This document shows, one piece after another, positions 16,460 to 25,186 of a DNA stretch of 64,000 nucleotides (position 1 is the stretch's first letter; every line of letters starts with the position of its first letter). Source of the stretch: CBDBBY01 sp965203215 (GTDB lineage: Bacteria; Pseudomonadota; Alphaproteobacteria; Rhodobacterales; Rhodobacteraceae); NCBI GenBank assembly GCA_965203215.1, contig CBDBBY010000001.1, forward strand, positions 1,674,001-1,738,000, written 5' to 3'. Position numbers and translations under genes: made by a program. The notes beneath the pieces are model-generated. The model had not been told where the DNA came from, did not search any database, and saw only the letters and a list, made by a program, of their open reading frames with translations.

Positions 16460-17230
16460 TCATTCGGGCGCCTCTCCTCGAATTTTCTCCGTAATGGCCA
16501 ATGCGGCCAGTTTCAGGCGCCCCGCTTTTTCCAGCATGGCGACCGGATCAGTGTTGGCCGTCAGCGTCCACAACGACAGGCAGGCAGCCACTTTTTTGCG
16601 CTCGTCCCAGATCGGGGCCGACATTCCCATGACCTGGAGAAACTCCTCCTTGATCACCGCGGCATAGCCATTCTCCAAGACGGCCGGGAAATCCGCCTCA
16701 AGCGCCTCCGGGCTGGTGCGGGTGAATTCGGTGAACTTCTCGAGATTGGACGATGCCAGAAATGCATCGAGCTGCGGCCTTGGCATATGGGCCAGAAACA
16801 CCTTCCCGGCGGCCGTGCAATGCAGTGGCGCATGATCCCCGGCTCGGGCGGCATACCGAACCGGCACATGATCCGCGGTGCGCAGATAGAGTAGCGAATC
16901 GCCATCCAAAACGGACAAGGCCGCATTCATCCCCGTCGCTTCCGACAGTTCTTCCATGGTGTCCGCTGCAACCTGCTGCAGATCCGCGCGATGAAAACCC
17001 GCGCGCGCCCATTCCTGAAAGCGGGGGCCGGGCTCGTAGGTGCGCTTGCCCTTGTCGTAGCCCACCAGCCGTTCGCTCTGCAGAACTGCCAGGATCCGAT
17101 GGCTTGAACTTTTGACAAACCCTGTCTCCGCAACGATTTCCGAGAACACCAATGGGCGTTTGGCGCGCGTGAGGACATCCATCACGCGCGCGCATTTGGC
17201 GACAATCGAACTGTCTGACGATCGCGGCAT
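16460..17230 (-). CDS. IclR-family transcriptional regulator
   Basis: 256 residues: an N-terminal winged helix (LVFSEIVAETGFVKSSSHRI, LQSERLVGYDKGKRTYEPG) and the IclR effector-binding domain (LSVLDGDSLLYLRTAD; PLHCTAAGKVFLAHM; YAAVIKEEFLQVMGMSAPIWD). The gene sits between the divergent solute-binding protein gene and the FAD oxidoreductase, with about 165 bp of shared upstream region, so it most likely controls uptake and oxidation of the same compound. It is transcribed with the oxidoreductase (53 bp gap). Confidence 0.9.
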   Translation of the reverse strand: MPRSSDSSIVAKCARVMDVLTRAKRPLVFSEIVAETGFVKSSSHRILAVLQSERLVGYDKGKRTYEPGPRFQEWARAGFHRADLQQVAADTMEELSEATGMNAALSVLDGDSLLYLRTADHVPVRYAARAGDHAPLHCTAAGKVFLAHMPRPQLDAFLASSNLEKFTEFTRTSPEALEADFPAVLENGYAAVIKEEFLQVMGMSAPIWDERKKVAACLSLWTLTANTDPVAMLEKAGRLKLAALAITEKIRGEAPE

Positions 17231-17395
17231 ATCCCCCTCAAACTCTATTGCATTGCAGAACTAAAGCCTTGGAATCGGGTTGGCAAGAGCCTGAACGGTT
17301 CGCTCTGGAATTGCATCACAGCAAAAAACGTTGACGCAGCTCTGCAAAAAGCCATAGGTCAGGGTGAAACAAATCCCACCCAAATGGAGGAAACC

Positions 17396-18394
17396 ATGAA
17401 GAGGACACTTGCAACACTAGCGGCGGTCGGCCTTGCGGTCTCGGGTGCCGCCAAGGCATTCGCCGATGAGCATCTGGAAGAAATCACCATCGCCTATTTT
17501 CTCGAATGGCCACTGCCGATGATGGAGTCGAAAGCGAACGGGGCCTACGACGACGCCCTCGGCATGAAAGTGAACTGGGTCAGTTTTGAGAACGGAACCG
17601 CCATGTCGGCGGCCATGGCCGCGGGCGATGTCCAGATTGCCGTCAGTCAGGGCATTCCTCCTTTCGTCGTCGCGACATCGGCCGGACAGGATCTTCAGGT
17701 GATCGACGTTGCCGTCAGCTATTCCGAAAACGACAATTGCGTTGTTCGCGCGGATCTCGAAATCGACAAGGACTCCGCCGGCGAGCTTGAGGGCAAGAAG
17801 GGCGCCGTTCCGCTTGGCACCGCAGCCCACTTCGGCTTCCTGCGCCAGATGAACCACTTCGGAATCCCGCTGGATTCGCTGACAATTGTTAATATGGATC
17901 CGTCGGAAGGCGCTGCTGCGCTTGATCAGGGCGCGGTAGATTTTGCTTGCGGCTACGGCGGCGGCTTGACGCGCATGAAGGAGCACGGCAATGTCCTCCT
18001 GACCGGGGCGGAGAAAGAAGACCTCGGCATTCTCGTCTTTGACGTTACGTCTTCCCCGACCGAGTTCATTGCCGAAAATCCGGGAATCGTCTCCACATTC
18101 CTGGCCGTCACCGCTGCAGCGAATGAACGGTGGAACTCGGGCGCCGGAGGCGATGAAATGCTGGCCGTTATAGCCAGAGAATCAGGCATGGACATGGATG
18201 CCGCGAGGGATTCGATTTCGACGATGGCCTTTCCCGGTATCGAGGAGCAGCTCAGCGAGAAATGGCTTGGCGGCGGCGTCCAAGTCTTCATGAAAGGTGT
18301 GGCTGACGTTTTCGTGGCGGCAGGGTCAATCGACGCGGCCAAGGCATCCTATGAGGACAATGCCAACGCTGATCCGCTTGCCGCAGCGCAATAA
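17396..18394 (+). CDS. ABC transporter solute-binding protein, taurine/nitrate (TauA/SsuA-like) type
   Basis: 332-residue periplasmic protein with a Sec signal (LATLAAVGLAVSGAAKAFA) and a NMT1/TauA-like domain (EEITIAYFLEWPLPMM; VNWVSFENGTAMSAAMAAGD; QIAVSQGIPPFV). GGAGGA lies just before ATG 17396; an upstream ATG overlaps that site and is unlikely. A strong hairpin follows the stop, so its mRNA can be made in excess over the ATPase and permease. It heads a three-gene importer next to an amine-oxidase-like flavoprotein. Relatives bind taurine, sulfonates or other small zwitterions; the ligand here is inferred to be an amine-bearing compound. Confidence 0.88.
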   Translation: MKRTLATLAAVGLAVSGAAKAFADEHLEEITIAYFLEWPLPMMESKANGAYDDALGMKVNWVSFENGTAMSAAMAAGDVQIAVSQGIPPFVVATSAGQDLQVIDVAVSYSENDNCVVRADLEIDKDSAGELEGKKGAVPLGTAAHFGFLRQMNHFGIPLDSLTIVNMDPSEGAAALDQGAVDFACGYGGGLTRMKEHGNVLLTGAEKEDLGILVFDVTSSPTEFIAENPGIVSTFLAVTAAANERWNSGAGGDEMLAVIARESGMDMDAARDSISTMAFPGIEEQLSEKWLGGGVQVFMKGVADVFVAAGSIDAAKASYEDNANADPLAAAQ

Positions 18395-18403
18395 ACCTCC
18401 CTT

Positions 18404-18436
18404 GGGCGGGCGCTTCCACGCGCCCGCCCATTTTTT
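18404..18436 (+). terminator. Hairpin plus T-run after solute-binding protein gene
   Basis: GGGCGGGCGC, six-base loop, GCGCCCGCCC, then A and six T. A textbook intrinsic terminator placed inside the operon, so it probably works as a partial terminator lowering expression of the downstream ATPase and permease. Confidence 0.8.
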
Positions 18437-18477
18437 GCACCAACCGGCGCACACTCAAGGAACGAAGGGAGAGGAAA

Positions 18478-19284
18478 GTGACTGGACTTCTCATGGACGA
18501 CATATCCATGCGGTTCGAATTGCCGAATGGGGGGCATATTCAGGCGCTCAAGAATGTGACGCTCGACATCAAGACCGGTGAACTGATGAGCGTGCTCGGT
18601 CCATCGGGCTGCGGCAAAACCACGCTTCTCAACATCATCGCCGGTTTCCTGGCCCCCACCGAGGGCCGGGTCGTGTTGAACGGACATGACGTGCTGGGCC
18701 CCGATGCCGAACGCGGCATGGTGTTTCAGCAAGGCGCGCTGTTCGAGTGGATGAGCGTGCGCGACAACGTGTCCTTCGGTCCGGACATGCAAGGGCAAAG
18801 CCGGGCTGAAAGCCGCGAAAAGGTCGAACACCTGCTCGACGTGGTGGGGCTGCAAGACTTCAAGGAAAAGGCCGTTTACGAACTATCGGGCGGCATGCAG
18901 CAACGCGTCGCCCTGGCCCGTTGCCTGGCCAACGACCCCGATGTCATCCTGATGGACGAACCGCTCGGCGCTCTGGACGCGCTGACGCGCGAAAAGATGC
19001 AATCCCTTGTGCTCGACCTCTGGAAAGAAACCAACAAGACAATTATCCTGATCACTCATTCTGTAGAGGAGGCCCTGCTGCTGGGTGAGCGCTTGCTGGT
19101 CATGGCGCCGCGTCCGGGCCGGGTCCACAAGGAATACCGCCTTCCCTTCGCCGATCTCGGCGTTGGCAATGATCTTCGCGAAGTCAAGAAACACAAGGAC
19201 TACGCCGGCACCCGCGAGGAAATTCTGTCGATGATCTGGAACATGGAAGAAGAGATCATGGGACGCACGGAGGACGCGGCATGA
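18478..19284 (+). CDS. ABC transporter ATP-binding protein, taurine/sulfonate (TauB/SsuB-like) type
   Basis: 268-residue ATPase with Walker A GPSGCGKTT, signature ELSGGMQQRVALARC, Walker B VILMDEPLGALDALT and switch region ILITHSVEEALLL, the last being characteristic of the TauB/SsuB/NrtD group. It begins with GTG after a GGGAGAGG ribosome site and overlaps the permease gene by 4 bp. It energises the importer whose binding protein precedes it. Confidence 0.92.
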   Translation: MTGLLMDDISMRFELPNGGHIQALKNVTLDIKTGELMSVLGPSGCGKTTLLNIIAGFLAPTEGRVVLNGHDVLGPDAERGMVFQQGALFEWMSVRDNVSFGPDMQGQSRAESREKVEHLLDVVGLQDFKEKAVYELSGGMQQRVALARCLANDPDVILMDEPLGALDALTREKMQSLVLDLWKETNKTIILITHSVEEALLLGERLLVMAPRPGRVHKEYRLPFADLGVGNDLREVKKHKDYAGTREEILSMIWNMEEEIMGRTEDAA

Positions 19285-20591
19285 CCGGAATTCTGATCTT
19301 TGCACTTTATGTAGTCGCCTTTTTCGGCAGCTTCTATCTCCTTTCCAACCTGCTGAAATCCGCGTTCGAGAAAAAGGGCTTCAACAAGCTCAAGACGGTG
19401 ACGTTCGGTGACGAAAGCGCCGTGGCCGCGAACCGCATCGCCTCGGTCATCTCGGTCGTCGTCGTCTTCTGGCTGTGGGTGGCCTTTACCAATTCAGTCA
19501 TTCCGCTGCCCAAGATGCCCGGTCCGTTCCAAGGCGATATGTCATTCACCTATACGGCCCAGCTTCCCGATGGCAGCACCGACGACGCCACCGTAAACGT
19601 AAGGGTCTATCGCGAAGACATCCAGCAAACGCGCGATGCCGACGGCAATCCGGGACGCGAACCCGATCCCATAGCCGTCGAACCCGGCGACGGGTTCGCG
19701 AAAAACGACACGCTGACGGTCGCCCGCTACGGGTTCAAGGTCATCAATGTCTGGAAGAACGACGAGGTCGCGAAGAATGACGGCTCGGTCGTGGTCGCCT
19801 TGAATGGCGAACCGGTCGAACCGGGCGGGCAGGTCGATATCCCGGAAGGGACGCTGTCGCTGACCGGCAAGGGCACCCCGTCCTTCACGCCGGCCACCGG
19901 CCTGCGGATGCCGCGACTTTATCTTCCTGCGCCTGAAGTCGTGCTTGGCCGGTTCCTCGAGCTGAACGCCGAAGGCTACCAGGGATACACGCTTTGGCAA
20001 CACACCTGGATTTCTCTCCAGCGCGTGTTGCTCGGTTTCCTGGTGGGAGCGGCGGTCGGCATTCCGATCGGGTACGCGATGGGCCTGACCAACTGGTCGC
20101 GCGGCTGGTTCGATCCGATTGTGGAATTCATGCGGCCCGTTCCGCCCCTGGCTCTGATTCCGCTCATGATCATTTGGTTCGGCATCGGCGAGTTGTCGAA
20201 GGTCATCCTGCTGTTCCTTGCGGCGCTCTGGATCATGATCATTGCGGCGCGATCCGGGGTCTCGGGCGTGGCAATCACGAAAGTCCATGCAGCCTATTCC
20301 TTAGGTGCCGGCAAATCGCAGATTCTCAGGAAAGTCATTGTTCCGAACTCACTTCCTGAAATCTTCACGGGGGCCCGCGTGGCTATGGGTGTTTGCTGGG
20401 GCACTGTCGTTGCCGCGGAACTCGTTGCTGCGGAAGTCGGGCTCGGCAAAATGATCGTGGCAGCATCGCGGTTTCAACTTACGGATATCGTGATCATCGG
20501 CATCATCCTGATTGGCGTAATCGGGTTTCTGATCGACATAGGCATGCGTGCTCTGGAAGGGTGGCTCGTCCCTTGGAAAGGGCGTGTCTAA
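19281..20591 (+). CDS. ABC transporter permease (TauC/SsuC-like) with an N-terminal extension
   Basis: 436 residues, far above the roughly 250-280 of typical TauC. The C-terminal ~230 residues are a standard BPD_transp_1 permease (LQRVLLGFLVGAAVGIPIGY; EAA-type loop AAYSLGAGKSQILRKVIVP). The N-terminal ~190 residues carry two membrane helices (FALYVVAFFGSFYLLSNLL; ASVISVVVVFWLWVAF) and between the second helix and the core a hydrophilic segment of about 120 residues (roughly 75-200) with beta-like, Asp/Gly/Pro-rich sequence (TVNVRVYREDIQQTRDADG; VALNGEPVEPGGQVDIPEG). By topology this segment would be periplasmic. Its role is unknown; contact with the binding protein is a guess. Confidence 0.88.
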   Translation: MTGILIFALYVVAFFGSFYLLSNLLKSAFEKKGFNKLKTVTFGDESAVAANRIASVISVVVVFWLWVAFTNSVIPLPKMPGPFQGDMSFTYTAQLPDGSTDDATVNVRVYREDIQQTRDADGNPGREPDPIAVEPGDGFAKNDTLTVARYGFKVINVWKNDEVAKNDGSVVVALNGEPVEPGGQVDIPEGTLSLTGKGTPSFTPATGLRMPRLYLPAPEVVLGRFLELNAEGYQGYTLWQHTWISLQRVLLGFLVGAAVGIPIGYAMGLTNWSRGWFDPIVEFMRPVPPLALIPLMIIWFGIGELSKVILLFLAALWIMIIAARSGVSGVAITKVHAAYSLGAGKSQILRKVIVPNSLPEIFTGARVAMGVCWGTVVAAELVAAEVGLGKMIVAASRFQLTDIVIIGIILIGVIGFLIDIGMRALEGWLVPWKGRV

Positions 20592-20635
20592 TTGGTCCTG
20601 GCCAGCCGATTGCAGCTAGAATTTCTCTTTTGACT

Positions 20636-20661
20636 TGGGAAGCCCGAAACAGGGCTTCCCA
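20636..20661 (+). terminator. Terminator-like hairpin after the taurine-type importer
   Basis: TGGGAAGCCC and its exact complement GGGCTTCCCA around a six-base loop, followed by CTCTTTC. It lies between convergent units (permease ending at 20591, aldo-keto reductase ending at 20748) and may serve both strands. Confidence 0.6.
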
Positions 20662-20747
20662 CTCTTTCGAGCAACATGAAGCACCTGTTTGCCTGAGCGT
20701 TTTTCACTTGGATCAATGCCCACGATCCAGCCTGCCCCGCACAAGTC

Positions 20748-21710
20748 TCAACCTGGCTTGTAATCGCGGCTCGCTTCCGGATCTTCGCTCGAATATCCCA
20801 ACGCGCCGATCTCTTCCCAGACATCCTCCGGAATATCGGCTGCGGCCCACGCAAGCGTCTCGGCAACTCGTTCGGGCTTCGAGACGCCTACAATCGTCGA
20901 GGCGACGCGCGCATCGCGCATCGAAAACTGCAGCGCGACCGCGCCGGGCGCAACGCCGCGCCGGGCGCAAATCTCTTCAATTCGACGGACCGGCGCAAGC
21001 GCTTCCTCGTCGGCTTCCTGATAAGTGACTCGCGGCATTTGCGCGCTGCCTTTGGCGAACACCCCTCCGGCGTACGGCGCGGCGTTGAGTATCGCCATTC
21101 CATGTTCGTTCGCGAAGTCGAACATCTCGTTCGCGGAGCGGTTGATCAGAGTATAACGGTTGTGGCTGATCAGCGCATCGAAGGGCCAGTTGCGGAGCAG
21201 CCGGAACTGAAGGTCTATGCGCCCCATGGCAAGCCCGACAGCTTCTGCCAAGCCCTCTTCCTTCATCTTGAAAAGCTCGTCGAGCGCACCGCCGCGCGCT
21301 TCTATCTCGCTGAGATCGCGCGCATGTTCCGGGTCGTGCAGGTGGAGCATCGGAACGCATTCGAGACCCAGCCGCTCAAGGCTTTCCTCCAGCGACTGGC
21401 GCGCCCGCGTCGCATCGAAACGGCCGGTTTCCATATCGCGGTCGAGCTTTGTGGAAAGGACAGCGCCCTCCGGCAATCCGCCCCGCTCGCGGATCACCGC
21501 TCCGATCCGCTTCTCGCTCCGGCCAAAGCCGTAGTTGTTGGATGTGTCGATGCAATTTGCCGATCCGTCGAAGATGGCTGCAACCGTGTCGCGAGCGCGG
21601 GCTTCGCCAACCTTGTAACCGTAGGTGTCGGGCATGTTGCCCAGCGACGAAGTGCCGAACATGATCGGCGCGACCGCAAGGCCGGTGCTTCCTATTGCGC
21701 GCTTATCCAT
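20748..21710 (-). CDS. Aldo/keto reductase (L-fucose/D-threo-aldose dehydrogenase-like)
   Basis: 320-residue (alpha/beta)8 NAD(P)H-dependent oxidoreductase. The catalytic tetrad of the family is visible as Asp55 and Tyr60 (CIDTSNNYG), Lys88 (STKLD) and His125 (HLHDPEH). The ATG at 21710 lies 8 bp after the SDR stop; a longer frame reading into that gene was discarded. As the last gene of the sugar cluster it probably oxidises a free aldose or its lactone precursor. A 75-bp stretch of this gene (about 21530-21604) is duplicated inside the chimeric pseudogene near 23133-23207. Confidence 0.88.
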   Translation of the reverse strand: MDKRAIGSTGLAVAPIMFGTSSLGNMPDTYGYKVGEARARDTVAAIFDGSANCIDTSNNYGFGRSEKRIGAVIRERGGLPEGAVLSTKLDRDMETGRFDATRARQSLEESLERLGLECVPMLHLHDPEHARDLSEIEARGGALDELFKMKEEGLAEAVGLAMGRIDLQFRLLRNWPFDALISHNRYTLINRSANEMFDFANEHGMAILNAAPYAGGVFAKGSAQMPRVTYQEADEEALAPVRRIEEICARRGVAPGAVALQFSMRDARVASTIVGVSKPERVAETLAWAAADIPEDVWEEIGALGYSSEDPEASRDYKPG

Positions 21711-21718
21711 TGGAACCT

Positions 21719-22474
21719 CTAAATCGAGCCTGCTTCGACCATGTAGTTGTTCGCCGTGCACATCGCCGCGTCCTCGGATGCGAGGAACAGGACCATGCGG
21801 GCAATGTAAACCGGTTCAATCAGGTCTGGAAGACATTGCCTTTGCCGGTGCGCTTCAAGAGATTGGGGAGTCGCCCAGAGCGATTTTTGGCGCTCGGTCA
21901 TGATCCATCCGGGCACAACCGTGTTGACCCGGATGCGGTGTCCGCCGAGGTCGCGCGCCATGGTGCGGGTCAGCCCGTGCACGGCGGATTTTGCGGTGGC
22001 GTAGGCCGGAAAGCCCCCTCCGGCTTCCCACCAGGAATTCGAGCCAAGATTGATGATCGATCCGCCTCCCGCTTCAATCATGTCGGGCGCAACGGCTTGG
22101 ATCGCAAAAAACATGTGGCGGAGGTTGGTAGCCTGCCGCTCGTCCCAATATTCCGGCGTGACTTTCCTCCAGTCGTGGCGGTCGTCGCGCGCGGCATTGT
22201 TTACGAGAACATTTGCGGGTCCGAGGCGGGCACTGAGCAACCGGAGCCCAGCCTGCAGAGCATCGATGTCCCTCAGATCGCAGACTTCGTATTCAACTGC
22301 GCCATCCGCCTCTTTTGCCAGCTTAGTGCTTCCGTCGGAATCCAGATCAAGGAACCCGACTTTCGCGCCTTGCGCTGCAAAGGCCTTCACGATCTCGGCT
22401 CCGATGCCGGAACCGCCGCCGGTCACGAAGACGGTCTTGCTTTTCAGGCTGGGATAGGCTGCGAATTCCGGCAT
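21719..22474 (-). CDS. Short-chain dehydrogenase/reductase (sugar 1-dehydrogenase-like)
   Basis: 251-residue classical SDR with the Rossmann motif TGGGSGIG (near residue 20), NNAA, and the catalytic Ser in GSNSWWEAG with YATAK (Tyr-xxx-Lys). The ATG 22474 start gives the usual length; in-frame codons further upstream are unconvincing. It precedes the aldo-keto reductase by 8 bp and follows the truncated binding-protein pseudogene. Related SDRs oxidise aldoses to lactones. The substrate is inferred from the sugar-transport context only. Confidence 0.9.
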   Translation of the reverse strand: MPEFAAYPSLKSKTVFVTGGGSGIGAEIVKAFAAQGAKVGFLDLDSDGSTKLAKEADGAVEYEVCDLRDIDALQAGLRLLSARLGPANVLVNNAARDDRHDWRKVTPEYWDERQATNLRHMFFAIQAVAPDMIEAGGGSIINLGSNSWWEAGGGFPAYATAKSAVHGLTRTMARDLGGHRIRVNTVVPGWIMTERQKSLWATPQSLEAHRQRQCLPDLIEPVYIARMVLFLASEDAAMCTANNYMVEAGSI

Positions 22475-22510
22475 GGCATGCTTTGCTGTCGTCGTGAATC
22501 GAAAACGGCA

Positions 22511-22525
22511 GCGCGGAAACCGCGC
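22511..22525 (-). repeat. Hairpin copied with the binding-protein pseudogene
   Basis: GCGCGG-aaa-CCGCGC downstream of the pseudogene stop. It matches the hairpin at 27259-27277 downstream of the intact paralogue, which shows that the duplication included the 3' flank. Confidence 0.55.
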
Positions 22526-22545
22526 CGCCACGTATCAGATGCGCC

Positions 22546-23207
22546 TCAGTTGACGCACGTGTCTACGTTATCGTTGTTGCAGACGTCAAGACCCGTGCAG
22601 ATCGGGTCGTCCACCGACTTGCCTTCGACGATGTCCTTCAGGATGTACATCGCATTGCAACCCATCTCGAACGGACGCGGTCCGACGAGCACGTTTCCGA
22701 GCCCGTCCTCGGTCTGCTCGAGCTGCATCGGCAGCGTATCGGCCACGACAATGGACAGGTCGCCCGAAGCCATCTTGGCCTTGTGCGGTTCGGCTGCTTG
22801 GCGGTAGGCGTTGTCGAACCACCGAGTGAACGCGCCGGTCGAGAGGAATGCCGTCAGATCAGGGTTTGCCGCAAGAATGTCCGTCATGCCCCGCACCGCA
22901 ACGTTGTCGTCGTCGCTGGTGACAAGCGGGCGGCCGGAAATCTCCGTCCATCCGTTATGGTTGTCGAGCACGGGACCTGGAGGATCGCCGAGATCGGCGC
23001 CGGCAAGGGCTGCGCGCGCGCCAAGAAGGCTCTCGTTGTGTCTGGCTGCGGCAGCGCCGCCGGGCTGCAGGCAGACGGTGCCGCCGTCCGGATGCTTCGC
23101 CATCACGAGCTTGGCCAAATTCACGCCGATGAGTTTGTTGCTGGATGTGTTGATGCAATCTGCCGATCCGTCGAAGATGGCTGCAACCGTGTCGCGAGAA
23201 CGGGCTA
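22546..23207 (-). pseudogene. Chimeric pseudogene: solute-binding protein 3' part fused to an aldo-keto reductase fragment
   Basis: From about 23124 down to 22546 the sequence is a close paralogue (192 residues) of the C-terminal part of the carbohydrate-binding protein at 27296-28276, including the shared ends CNNDN[VI]DTCVN and the downstream hairpin. The N-terminal ~140 residues, signal peptide included, are missing. Instead the upstream frame reads RDTVAAIFDGSADCINTSSN, nearly identical to RDTVAAIFDGSANCIDTSNN of the aldo-keto reductase at 20748-21710. The fusion point is the string CGTAGTTGTTGG present in both parent genes and now slightly mutated. With no signal peptide or proper start it should not make a working binding protein. 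Confidence 0.85.
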
Positions 23208-24008
23208 AGCATCTGCGTGTCGTTCAATCTCTGATTCTAGATCGGCCATCGTCTCTCCGCCTGCCATCAGATCCGTGATCTCCTCGCGGGACTTCTCGCC
23301 CTTGCGAAAATCGGCTGCAACGGAACCGCGGATAAGCACGGCGAAATGATCGCCCACGGCCATTGCGTGGGTGACCTGGTGGGTGATGAATATGACCGTC
23401 AGCCCCCTTCGTTTGGCTTCGTTGACGATGCGCAGGACGTGGGCGGCTTGCTTGACGCCCAGCGCGGCGGTGGGTTCGTCGAGGATCAACACCCGAGCAC
23501 CGAAATGCACCGCGCGGGCAATGGCCAACGACTGCCGCTCGCCGCCGGACAGCCCGCCGACCAGTCGGTCGCCATCGTCGATCCGGATGATCCCGAAGTC
23601 CTGAACGGCCTTCACTGCGATTTCGTTGGCTTTTTTCCGGTCGTAGAACTTGATTGGGCCGAACCTTTTGGTTGGCTCGACTCCGACGAAGAATGATCGC
23701 CCGACGGACATGAGCGGAAAAGTGCCGCCGAACTGGTGCACTGTCGCGATGCCCAGATTCGCCGCGTCCCTTGGACGCTCGAATCCTATTGGTTCGCCGT
23801 TCATAAAAATCTCGCCGCGCGTGGGCTTGTGCACGCCGGCAAGTATCTTGATCAACGTCGATTTGCCAGCGCCGTTGTCGCCAAGCAAGCATAGCACTTC
23901 GCTATCGTAAACCTTCAGCGAGACATCGTGCAGGACGTCGATCGGCCCGAACGATTTGTCGATGCCCCTAAGTTCCAGAACAGGTCTTTTCTCGGAAATT
24001 CGGGACAT
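23205..24008 (-). CDS. Carbohydrate ABC transporter ATP-binding protein (single-domain, FrcA-like)
   Basis: 267-residue ATPase of the CUT2 class: Walker A GDNGAGKST, the Q-loop region ATVHQFGGTFPLMSVG, signature LSGGERQSLAIARAV, Walker B VLILDEPTAALG and switch region VIFITHQVTHAM. CUT2 ATPases are often fused doubles (RbsA, XylG); this is a single-domain version as in fructose/rhizopine-type importers. ATG 24008 overlaps the permease TGA by one base (TGATG). The stop codon lies exactly where the duplicated aldo-keto reductase fragment begins, so the junction event may have touched its 3' end, although the protein has a normal family length. Confidence 0.9.
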   Translation of the reverse strand: MSRISEKRPVLELRGIDKSFGPIDVLHDVSLKVYDSEVLCLLGDNGAGKSTLIKILAGVHKPTRGEIFMNGEPIGFERPRDAANLGIATVHQFGGTFPLMSVGRSFFVGVEPTKRFGPIKFYDRKKANEIAVKAVQDFGIIRIDDGDRLVGGLSGGERQSLAIARAVHFGARVLILDEPTAALGVKQAAHVLRIVNEAKRRGLTVIFITHQVTHAMAVGDHFAVLIRGSVAADFRKGEKSREEITDLMAGGETMADLESEIERHADA

Positions 24009-25060
24009 CAATCCTCCTTCTTCGGACCGGTATAGCTGATCGCTATCTGCCGGAAGGTATTGTTTGTAAGAACCGCGATCAGCAGCATGACGCCGACGAT
24101 CAGGCTCGAGAGGTTGCGATCGAAATCGGTAAAATAGATGCCTTGATTCACCATGGCGAAGGTAAGCGTGCCGAAGAAGATTCCGATCACTGAACCGAAC
24201 CCGCCCGTCAAGAGCACGCCGCCGATCACCACCGATATGATAGTGTTGAAAATGAAGGACATCCCCGTCGACACCTGCGCGGAGTTGTAAAGGATAGTCT
24301 GGCAGAGACCCACGAAAGCCGCGCTCATGGACGATAGAACAAAAAGGGCGATAGTGAACTTGCCGGTCGGAATTCCGGCGTTGCGCGCGCTTTCCTTGTC
24401 GCCTCCCATGGCGAAGAGCCAGTTCCCCCACGGCGAGAAATGAAGGAAATAAATGTAGATGGAAGTCAACGCCAGCCACCACGCAATGATCACTTGGTAG
24501 GATCCGAAATAGAAGCTGCCGAAAACGGCCTTGGCCCAGGCCGGCGCCTTGAGCGCGACGGCGGTCGTATCGGTCAAGAAAATGGACAAGAACAAGGTCA
24601 CGCCCGCCACGGCGAAAAGCGTGCCCATGGTGACTATTAGCGACGGGACTTCCGTCCGAACGACAAGCATGCCGTTGATCCAGCCGACGAACGCCGCGAA
24701 GGCAAGGGTAAGTCCAATGCCGACAGGAATCGGCAGGCCGAAAAAGCCCGAAATCACGCCCATGGACATCGAAGCCGCAGGAACCATGGCCCCGATGGAG
24801 ACATCCAATTCTCCTGCGATCATCAGAAAACCGATCGGAATTGCAATGATCCCCAGATTCGCCGCCACATTGAGCCAGCTCGCGGCGCCTGCGAAGGATG
24901 TGAAGACCGCTCCTCCGAATATGGTGAAGAAAGCAAATACGAACACCATTCCCAGAAATGCGCCACCTTCGGGGCGCCTCACCAAGCTTGCAAGCGCGAA
25001 CCGCAGACCCGTTATCGATCTTCCTGCTTGGCTGCGCGGTCCGGCCGATTTTGCCGCCAT
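24008..25060 (-). CDS. Carbohydrate ABC transporter permease (RbsC/FrcC-like)
   Basis: 350-residue CUT2 permease with about ten hydrophobic segments and the family's GxLDxSxG-type motif (IAGELDVSIGAMVPAASM) plus the late VIGGVLLTGGFGSVIG segment. ATG 25060 has AAGGA 8 bp upstream and is preferred to a GTG eleven codons earlier. It is cotranscribed with the ATPase; the matching binding protein is probably the one at 26258-27208, separated from it by a hydroxylase-type gene. Confidence 0.9.
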   Translation of the reverse strand: MAAKSAGPRSQAGRSITGLRFALASLVRRPEGGAFLGMVFVFAFFTIFGGAVFTSFAGAASWLNVAANLGIIAIPIGFLMIAGELDVSIGAMVPAASMSMGVISGFFGLPIPVGIGLTLAFAAFVGWINGMLVVRTEVPSLIVTMGTLFAVAGVTLFLSIFLTDTTAVALKAPAWAKAVFGSFYFGSYQVIIAWWLALTSIYIYFLHFSPWGNWLFAMGGDKESARNAGIPTGKFTIALFVLSSMSAAFVGLCQTILYNSAQVSTGMSFIFNTIISVVIGGVLLTGGFGSVIGIFFGTLTFAMVNQGIYFTDFDRNLSSLIVGVMLLIAVLTNNTFRQIAISYTGPKKED

Positions 25061-25186
25061 TTCCTGAATCCTTGCTTTAGGCCTGAAGCTCACTCAAAGG
25101 ACGCCGGAATGCCGCGTCCATACAAGCCTTCCCAGACCCTCGGCTCTTGGTGCGAAATGCAAACGCCGGCGGCGCGATGGAAACGA

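Noticed and set aside
24009..24482. N-terminal 158-residue extension of the sugar ATPase frame
   Set aside because: Out-of-frame reading of the permease gene; ATG 24008 fits the family start and overlaps the permease stop.
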